From assembly GCA_964392175.1 (NCBI GenBank), contig CAYMOJ010000003.1, positions 1-64,000 of the forward strand: a stretch of DNA of 64,000 bases. The letters are read 5' to 3'. The DNA is from Firm-04 sp964392175. Lineage in GTDB: Bacteria > Bacillota > Clostridia > Oscillospirales > Ruminococcaceae. Made by a program: the position numbers and the translations under genes. The notes beneath the pieces are model-generated. The model did no database searches and was not told where the DNA came from. It saw nothing but the letters and a program-made list of their open reading frames with translations. Position 1 is the stretch's first letter. Every line of letters begins with the position of its first letter. This document shows positions 58,004 to 64,000 of the stretch, in pieces.

Positions 58004-60238
58004 ATGCTCATGATGGCGAAAATTCACGAAAAACCACAGCTTCTGCGCTGCCTTGGCTTGCTCCTCTGCGCTATGGGGGCCTGCTTGTTGGCTGCTGCGA
58101 GATTTAACGGTGCACTCATGCCTCTTTGCTGCGGTCTGGCGGCGGCATTGCCTCCCTTTTATGCTCCTGCAATACTTGCCGGTGGCTTGCTGGCATATTG
58201 CTTCAGTGGCACGATTTTGCAAACCATATGGCTAATGGCTGCTTTGGTGGTAACGGTGCTGTTCCGTTGGATGCTGGGCAACCGTAGTGGCGCGGTGCTT
58301 TCTGCGGTGATTGCGGGGAGTAGCACGACTGCTGTTGCCGTGATCTTTGCCTTGTTGCGGATGCTCCCCGGTAGTATGCTTTTGTTGCCTATACAGATCG
58401 CTTCAGCGGCTGTGTTTGGATATGCTGTTGCAGTGGTACGACATCGCTGCAAGGATGGCTTTCCGTTGCGTCTGTATGCAGGAGATGCTCCTGCTGCTGC
58501 TATTTGTTATGTTGTCGTTTTGGCAGCTTTGTGCGCTACAAGAATCAGTTTGGTCAGTGTCGGCGAGATGCTCTCAGCATGGATATTGCTGACGGTAGGC
58601 AAACGATATCGCGCTATGGGTGGCTTGCTTTGTGGTACGCTTCATGCCTGTGCGCTGCTGTTAGTGGACTTCGACGGAGCCGGTATGGCGGCTGTATTGC
58701 CACTTGCAGGGCTTGCCGCAGGCTATTGTGCTCATCGTAAAAACGGCACGATGTACGGCATCTACAGCACGATCATTGGGGTAGGTACGATACTTGCGAC
58801 CACAAGCAGTACCGTTACATTGCTATGGGTGAATCATCTTATCGGAGGGGGACTGTTTTTATTTCTGCCTTTGTGGGAATATCTGGATCGCGTGCTGGTG
58901 ATTGCTTGCGATGCCCCTGCGATTGCAGCTGTAGCTGGCGCGCGCATGGAATTTATATCTCAGTCGATTGCAGGGGTGCGCGGTTCAGCAGAGCGCATTG
59001 CCAATATGCTTGCGGCCAAGGATATCCCACAACGCGCAGCAGACCGTGTATGCGAAAGCGTTTGTGGGAAATGCAGAAGTAAATCCACCTGCTGGGAAAG
59101 TGCTTTTGCCGATACCAATGCCTGCTTTCAACGGATGGAGGATGCGTGCATTACTGAAACACTGAGCAGTCCCGATGGTTGTTTAAAGCCCGAGCGCGTG
59201 ACAGAGGAATTTCAACGTGTCAAGCGGCAGAATGCCACTGCCCGTGCCATGGCACTGCGTCTGCGTGAATCGCAGAAGATGCTGTTTGACCAGATGCGTG
59301 TGACGGAAGATTTACTGCATAGTACCGGTGATCGGATGCAAGAATCCTATAATGGAGAAACGACGCATCTGGTGACGGACGCATTGGAACGATTCGGGGT
59401 ACCCCTATGCGCTGCCGCTGTATGGGGCAGTGACCGCCGCGCGTTGACCATCGAGCTGTATATGCCCAAAGAATTCGCCCCTGATGCCGAAGCCATTACG
59501 GAGTGCCTTTCCGATGCGTTGCATCGCCCCCTGAATGCCATTGGTCCTGACACCGCTGGAGAGCATCATCGATTGATGCTGCAAACACAGCCGCATTACC
59601 GCATCGTGACTGCTGCCGCTCAGTGTGCCGTTCACGAGGATGAGCCATGTGGAGACGGTTGGGATTTTTTTGCAGACGGAAATGGTAGCCGTTATCTGGT
59701 GCTTTCTGATGGAATGGGTACGGGCAAGCACGCCGCTGTAGATGCGCGCATTGTGCTAAGCAATTTTCGCAGATTGGTGCAATCGGGCATGGATTGTGTT
59801 GCCGCTGCACAGATGGTCAATGCGATCATGCTGACGAAATCGGGAGAGGAGCGGTTCGCAACACTGGATGTTGCGAAGATCTGCGAAGAAACAGCTGCGG
59901 TAACGCTCTATAAATATGGTGCTGGGCCTACGTTTATCCGTCACGGTGATCGCGTGACATTGTGTCAGGCGGCGACCGCACCCATTGGCATTTTGTCCAA
60001 AGCCGAGCCATATACCACAGTATTTCGGTTGCAACAGGGTGATATGCTGTTTTTGCTTTCGGATGGGTTGGATGAGTCGTTGTACCCTTTTATTCGGCAG
60101 CAGCTCATGCAGGGTGGCGATTTGCAGTTACTTGCCCACACCATTTGTGCCAAGGCGCAACGCGATGCTATGGGTGCCCCTAAGGATGATGTGACCGTTG
60201 CGGCAGCAAATATCCTTTGTGATGCCGTAACGGTGTGA
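58004..60238 (+). CDS. spoIIE: Stage II sporulation protein E (PP2C phosphatase)
   Basis: A 744-residue membrane phosphatase that dephosphorylates SpoIIAA to activate sigma-F in the forespore. About ten membrane helices occupy residues 1-300. A central region follows, and the C-terminal PP2C domain (about 540-740) has DGNGSRYLVLSDGMGTGKHAAVDAR, FLLSDGLDE and APKDDVTVAAANI. Three ATGs cluster at 58004-58015; the first is best spaced from AGAAGGA. It is somewhat shorter than Bacillus SpoIIE (827). Confidence 0.94.
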   Translation: MLMMAKIHEKPQLLRCLGLLLCAMGACLLAAARFNGALMPLCCGLAAALPPFYAPAILAGGLLAYCFSGTILQTIWLMAALVVTVLFRWMLGNRSGAVLSAVIAGSSTTAVAVIFALLRMLPGSMLLLPIQIASAAVFGYAVAVVRHRCKDGFPLRLYAGDAPAAAICYVVVLAALCATRISLVSVGEMLSAWILLTVGKRYRAMGGLLCGTLHACALLLVDFDGAGMAAVLPLAGLAAGYCAHRKNGTMYGIYSTIIGVGTILATTSSTVTLLWVNHLIGGGLFLFLPLWEYLDRVLVIACDAPAIAAVAGARMEFISQSIAGVRGSAERIANMLAAKDIPQRAADRVCESVCGKCRSKSTCWESAFADTNACFQRMEDACITETLSSPDGCLKPERVTEEFQRVKRQNATARAMALRLRESQKMLFDQMRVTEDLLHSTGDRMQESYNGETTHLVTDALERFGVPLCAAAVWGSDRRALTIELYMPKEFAPDAEAITECLSDALHRPLNAIGPDTAGEHHRLMLQTQPHYRIVTAAAQCAVHEDEPCGDGWDFFADGNGSRYLVLSDGMGTGKHAAVDARIVLSNFRRLVQSGMDCVAAAQMVNAIMLTKSGEERFATLDVAKICEETAAVTLYKYGAGPTFIRHGDRVTLCQAATAPIGILSKAEPYTTVFRLQQGDMLFLLSDGLDESLYPFIRQQLMQGGDLQLLAHTICAKAQRDAMGAPKDDVTVAAANILCDAVTV

Positions 60239-60361
60239 AGTTACTTCGTGGATATTTTATGGTTTTGAAAAAATGTCTTCAAATCGTCTGTGCAAATTGC
60301 ACAAAAAAGAGTGGGAAATTTCGTGCGATTCGTAAAAAAATATTTTGATTCCCCGAAATAC

Positions 60362-60390
60362 TTGCACTCAAACGCAAGTTGTGATAAAAT
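60362..60390 (+). promoter_or_regulatory. Promoter of the glycogen operon
   Basis: TTGCAC (60362-60367), 17-bp spacer, TAAAAT (60385-60390), about 155 bases before glgB. The predicted start point lies within the left arm of the hairpin described next. Confidence 0.75.
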
Positions 60391-60442
60391 AGGATATGGT
60401 ATAGTATCGTTTGAAAAAACAGACTGACCATATCCTGTTTTT
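60391..60442 (+). terminator. Terminator-like hairpin at the start of the glgB leader
   Basis: Perfect 10-base arms AGGATATGGT (60391-60400) and ACCATATCCT (60427-60436), then GTTTTTG. For transcripts arriving from spoIIE it is a complete terminator. For the glgB promoter the left arm would be partly missing. Confidence 0.7.
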
Positions 60443-60473
60443 GTCATGTACTATCATAATCCTGTAATGAAGT

Positions 60474-60524
60474 GCCGTGGTGAAATGCAAATAGATGTTT
60501 GCAGTATCGTAAGATCGCCACGGC
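60474..60524 (+). promoter_or_regulatory. Structured 5' leader of glgB
   Basis: GCCGTGG (60474-60480) pairs with CCACGGC (60518-60524), enclosing a hairpin TGCAAA/TTTGCA (60486-60491 and 60498-60503). The structure ends 21 bases before the glgB start, just ahead of the GAGGAGAGG ribosome site. It could influence translation. No known riboswitch class was recognised. Confidence 0.5.
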
Positions 60525-60545
60525 GATGAGGAGAGGTTTCCGAAA

Positions 60546-62555
60546 ATGAAAGAAAACGAGAAGAACATTCCACCTGTTGCCGATGCCGTGCCACTGCATC
60601 TGTTTCACCAAGGCAGAAACTTTGATGCGCAGATGTACTTCGGTGCGCATACTGAAAAAAAAGGCAGAGGCGCGTATACCGTGTTCCGTGTGTGGGCACC
60701 CCACGCCAAAGCCATTTCTGTAGTAGGCGAGTTTAACGATTGGCAACCGGGTAAGTTGCCCATGGAGCAGATCTCAAACGGCATCTGGCACGCAAAGATC
60801 AAGCAACTGCCACAGTATACTGCCTATAAATACTGCATTACCACGCAAGATGGCAGAACACTGATGAAATCTGACCCCTATGCCATGCACTACGAGACTG
60901 CGCCGGAAACTGCGTCGCGCATCTATGAATCTGCATATGAATGGCACGATGGTGCATGGTTTGCAAAAAAGCAGCAGACCAATGTTTACAAAAGCCCTAT
61001 GAATATCTACGAGGTGCATCTCAATTCGTGGCGTATGTATGAGGACGGTAATCCGCTTTCCTATCTTGAATTTGCGAAACAGATGATCCCTTATATGCAG
61101 TCACTGTCCTATACGCATATCGAGTTTATGCCCCTGACGGAGTATCCCTTTGACGGTTCTTGGGGATATCAGGTAGTGGGATATTTTGCGCCTACCTCCC
61201 GCTTTGGCACACCCGATGATTTTCGACAAATGGTGGATCTGTTCCATCAGGCAGGCATTGGTGTGATCTTAGACTGGGTGCCTGCGCATTTTCCAAAAGA
61301 TGCCCATGGTCTGTGCGAGTTTGATGGCAATTATTGCTATGAATACAGCGACCCACTGAAAATGGAACATAAGGGCTGGGGTACGCGCGTCTTTGACTAT
61401 GGCAGACCCGAAGTACGGTCATTCTTGATATCGTCTGCCTGCTTTTGGCTGGATTCCTATCATATCGACGGCTTGCGTGTGGATGCAGTGGCTTCCATGC
61501 TCTATCTCGACTATGACCGCAGAGACGGCGAGTGGCGACCCAATCAAAACGGCGGCAAGGAGAATCTGGAGGCGGTTTCCTTTTTCAAAGAGCTGAACGA
61601 AACGGCATTTGCTCGTCACCCAAATGTATTGATGATCGCCGAAGAATCCACTGCGTGGCCGCTGGTAACAAAGCCCACCGATATCGGTGGACTGGGCTTC
61701 AACTTTAAGTGGAATATGGGCTGGATGAACGATATGCTCTGCTATGCATCCATGGATCCGCTGTACCGCGCGTATAATCACGATAAGCTGACCTTCTCGT
61801 TCTTCTATTGCTTCTCCGAGAATTATGTGCTGCCCATCTCTCATGACGAGATCGTACACGGAAAATGCTCCATGATCCAAAAAATGCCCGGTGAGTATGA
61901 ACAGAAATTTGCTGCATACCGCGCATTTCTTGCCTATATGATGGCGCACCCCGGCAAAAAATTGCTGTTTATGGGGCAGGAATTTGCCCAGATGAAAGAG
62001 TGGGATTATCAATCTGAGCTGGATTGGATGCTGCTGGACTACCCCGCCCATGCGCAGATGTTAAACTTCTCGAAGGCACTGAACAAGTTCTACCGAAACA
62101 CCGCCCCGCTGTGGCAAAATGATGATTCGTGGAGTGGATTTTCGTGGATCAGTAACGATGATTATCGTCAAAGCGTCATCGCCTTCCGCAGAATGGATGA
62201 CAATGGCGATGAGATCGTGGCGGTGTGCAACTTTGTACCGGTGCAGCGTGAGAATTACAAAATCGGTGTGCCTTATACCGGCACTTACCGTTTGGTGATG
62301 GACTCCGATGCAGCGGAGTTTGGTGGTAGTGGCGTAGCACTTGCTTCTGTAAAAACCCAAAAAGAATCCATGCACGGCTTCGATCAGTGTGTGGCACTGA
62401 CCTTGCCGCCTCTTTCTGTACAGTATTACCATTGCAAGCCCAGAAAAACCCGTACACCCAAAGCAAAACCAACCGCAGAGGCATCGGATGCTTCCGACGC
62501 AAAGCCTGCCAAAACAGTAACTCGTAAAAAAACCGCAGCAAAAACCAAATCATGA
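60546..62555 (+). CDS. glgB: 1,4-alpha-glucan branching enzyme
   Basis: Introduces alpha-1,6 branches into glycogen. 669 residues. A CBM48 domain (about 40-140; FRVWAPHAKAISVVGEFNDWQ) precedes a GH13 barrel with nucleophile Asp in DGLRVDAVASMLYLDY, acid Glu in MIAEEST and the HDEIVHGK motif, then the all-beta C-terminal domain. An extra basic, Ala/Lys-rich tail (last ~40 residues, KPRKTRTPKAKPT...KKTAAKTKS) is unusual for GlgB. It starts behind GAGGAGAGG. First gene of the glgB-glgC-glgD operon. Confidence 0.96.
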   Translation: MKENEKNIPPVADAVPLHLFHQGRNFDAQMYFGAHTEKKGRGAYTVFRVWAPHAKAISVVGEFNDWQPGKLPMEQISNGIWHAKIKQLPQYTAYKYCITTQDGRTLMKSDPYAMHYETAPETASRIYESAYEWHDGAWFAKKQQTNVYKSPMNIYEVHLNSWRMYEDGNPLSYLEFAKQMIPYMQSLSYTHIEFMPLTEYPFDGSWGYQVVGYFAPTSRFGTPDDFRQMVDLFHQAGIGVILDWVPAHFPKDAHGLCEFDGNYCYEYSDPLKMEHKGWGTRVFDYGRPEVRSFLISSACFWLDSYHIDGLRVDAVASMLYLDYDRRDGEWRPNQNGGKENLEAVSFFKELNETAFARHPNVLMIAEESTAWPLVTKPTDIGGLGFNFKWNMGWMNDMLCYASMDPLYRAYNHDKLTFSFFYCFSENYVLPISHDEIVHGKCSMIQKMPGEYEQKFAAYRAFLAYMMAHPGKKLLFMGQEFAQMKEWDYQSELDWMLLDYPAHAQMLNFSKALNKFYRNTAPLWQNDDSWSGFSWISNDDYRQSVIAFRRMDDNGDEIVAVCNFVPVQRENYKIGVPYTGTYRLVMDSDAAEFGGSGVALASVKTQKESMHGFDQCVALTLPPLSVQYYHCKPRKTRTPKAKPTAEASDASDAKPAKTVTRKKTAAKTKS

Positions 62556-62587
62556 TCTCGCAACGATAAAGGAGGATTTATACTGCA

Positions 62588-63793
62588 ATGTATATCAAAA
62601 AAGAATGTGTTGCCATGCTACTTGCCGGTGGGCAGGGCAGCCGCTTGTATGCACTTACCAAAGATATGGCAAAGCCGGCAGTGCCCTTTGGGGGCAAATA
62701 TCGCCTGATTGACTTTCCGCTCTCCAACTGTACCAATTCGGGTATTGATACCGTGGGCGTGTTGACGCAGTATCAACCATTGGTGCTGAATGACTATATC
62801 GGCAACGGTCAACCATGGGATTTGGACAAGCTCCATGGCGGCGTGCATGTGCTACCCCCATATCAGACATCGACAGGTGCTTCGTGGTATGAGGGCACGG
62901 CAAACGCCATCTACCAGAATATTGGCTTTATTGAGCGTTATAATCCCGAATATGTGGTTGTTCTTGGCGGTGACCATATCTACAAAATGGATTATTCTAA
63001 AATGCTGGATTTCCACAAGGCGACCAACGCAGATCTGACCATTGCTGTGTTGGATGTGCCCCTTTCTGAGGCAAGCCGTATGGGTATCATGACCTGTGAC
63101 GATGAGATGCGTGTGGTGGATTTTGCTGAAAAGCCGAAAGAGCCGAAATCAACATTGGCATCAATGGGCATCTATGTGTTTACATGGGAGAAACTCAAGA
63201 AATATTTGATAGAAAACGAAAATGCCAATACCGGCTCCAAGGATTTTGGCAAGGATATCATCCCTGCCATGCTGCAAAACGGCGAGCGGTTGTATGCCTA
63301 CACATTTGAGGGCTATTGGAAGGATGTAGGCACACTGGATTCCCTTTGGGATGCGCATATGGATCTCTTAAGCCCCAGTGAGCCTCTTGATCTTTACGAC
63401 AAGGAGTGGAAGATTTACTCTCGCCATAACAATATGTCGCCGCAGTATATTGGCGCATCTGCTGAGGTGGAAAATGCCATGATCACCGAAGGCTCTGTGA
63501 TTCATGGCAAGGTTGATTTTTCCATCATTTTTGCAGGTGTAACCATTGAGGAGGGCGCAAAGGTGCAGTATAGCATCGTGATGCCCGGTACTGTGATCAA
63601 GGCAGGTGCTGTGGTGGAATATGCGATTGTTGGTGAGGAGTGCGTGATCGAAGCAGGTGCGCACATTGGTAGAAATCCCGAAGCGTATGTGGAGAATCGC
63701 GATGAATGGGGTATCGCTGTGGTGGGGCATAATATCACCGTCAGCGAGGGAAAAGAAGTTGCCCCGAAGCAGATTCTTTCGGAAAATATGTAA
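62588..63793 (+). CDS. glgC: Glucose-1-phosphate adenylyltransferase, catalytic subunit
   Basis: Makes ADP-glucose for glycogen synthesis. 401 residues. Substrate and regulatory motifs: MLLAGGQGSRLYALTKDMAKPAVPFGGKYRLIDFPLSNC, VLGGDHIYKMDY, FAEKPKEPKS, and YWKDVGTLDSLWDAH. A left-handed beta-helix domain forms the C-terminus. It starts behind AAAGGAGG, 32 bases after glgB. It probably works with the GlgD subunit encoded next, as in other Firmicutes. Confidence 0.97.
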   Translation: MYIKKECVAMLLAGGQGSRLYALTKDMAKPAVPFGGKYRLIDFPLSNCTNSGIDTVGVLTQYQPLVLNDYIGNGQPWDLDKLHGGVHVLPPYQTSTGASWYEGTANAIYQNIGFIERYNPEYVVVLGGDHIYKMDYSKMLDFHKATNADLTIAVLDVPLSEASRMGIMTCDDEMRVVDFAEKPKEPKSTLASMGIYVFTWEKLKKYLIENENANTGSKDFGKDIIPAMLQNGERLYAYTFEGYWKDVGTLDSLWDAHMDLLSPSEPLDLYDKEWKIYSRHNNMSPQYIGASAEVENAMITEGSVIHGKVDFSIIFAGVTIEEGAKVQYSIVMPGTVIKAGAVVEYAIVGEECVIEAGAHIGRNPEAYVENRDEWGIAVVGHNITVSEGKEVAPKQILSENM

Positions 63794-63808
63794 GGGAGGC
63801 GTACCGTT

Positions 63809-64000
63809 ATGATAAGAACCAATCAAAATGTACTGGGCCTGGTCTTTGCCAGCGTTCATGATACCGCAATTTCCGATCTGACTAAGCAGCGCACCATGGG
63901 TTCTGTGCTGTTTGGCGGCAGATACCGCCTGATTGACTTTCCGCTGTCCAATTTTGTCAATTCAGGTATTTCACAGGTGGGCGTGATTACAAAGCGCAAC
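63809..64000 (+). CDS. glgD: Glucose-1-phosphate adenylyltransferase subunit GlgD, 3' end missing
   Basis: 64 codons are present before the window ends: MIRTNQNVLGLVFASVHDTA, then GSVLFGGRYRLIDFPLSNFVNSGI. It resembles GlgC but lacks the GGxGxRL nucleotide-binding loop (FASVHDTAISDLT instead), the mark of the regulatory GlgD subunit. It starts behind AAGGGAGG, 15 bases after glgC. Confidence 0.93.
   Translation, partial: MIRTNQNVLGLVFASVHDTAISDLTKQRTMGSVLFGGRYRLIDFPLSNFVNSGISQVGVITKRN

Overview
The window looks like chromosome of a Gram-positive, spore-forming, anaerobic Firmicute of the Ruminococcus/Oscillospiraceae type. The basis is a secreted rhamnogalacturonan lyase with a C-terminal dockerin (cellulosome-style plant polysaccharide degradation), sporulation genes (spoVAD, spoVAE, spoIIE), a soluble iron-sulfur flavin complex typical of anaerobes, GlgB/GlgC/GlgD glycogen synthesis, and strong Shine-Dalgarno sites with TTGACA-17-TATAAT promoters. 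No species is assigned.

Layout. 1-4.3 kb: the end of tuf, a half-size EamA transporter, and a divergent TetR regulator / P1B metal ATPase pair. 4.4-9.8 kb (minus strand): a heterodimeric ABC exporter behind a LytTR/GHKL two-component system. 9.8-20.7 kb (minus strand): the most unusual region. Two LanFEG-like ABC-2 transporters (one ATPase and two permeases each) are interleaved with three small Sec-exported proteins, two paralogous lipoproteins and one membrane-anchored protein. Three near-perfect consensus promoters drive it, and a 292-bp repeat gives two exported proteins the same 5' leader and signal peptide but different mature parts. 20.7-21.2 kb: a non-coding stretch with gene debris and palindromic repeats.

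21.2-26.7 kb: a three-gene NuoE/NuoF/GltD-like complex resembling the Stn transhydrogenase family, then DAHP synthase. 26.7-31.4 kb: the dockerin-bearing PL11 lyase, and spoVAD-spoVAE on the other strand. 31.5-34.0 kb: three proteins of unknown function, two of them membrane or surface proteins. 34.1-39.7 kb: an OmpR/EnvZ-type system followed by a VTC-domain protein, a DUF4956 membrane protein and a large CotH kinase-like surface protein. 39.8-42.9 kb: a decayed prophage island with an S24 repressor, a Cro-type pseudogene carrying three nonsense codons, tail-like proteins, a truncated DUF4160 / DUF2442 pair and a partial repressor duplication.

42.9-64 kb is mostly housekeeping: a CmpB-family membrane protein, a D-Ala-D-Ala carboxypeptidase-like protein with altered motifs, pgi, yceD-rpmF, a PDZ/radical-SAM-like protein with der-plsY-gpsA, rplM-rpsI, an aldo/keto reductase, M50 protease-scpA-scpB, rpmB, spoIIE, and glgB-glgC-glgD (the last cut by the window end). 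Starts were chosen by Shine-Dalgarno spacing and family N-termini, and often lie inside the longest possible reading frame. No rRNA, tRNA, CRISPR array, transposase or integrase was recognised.
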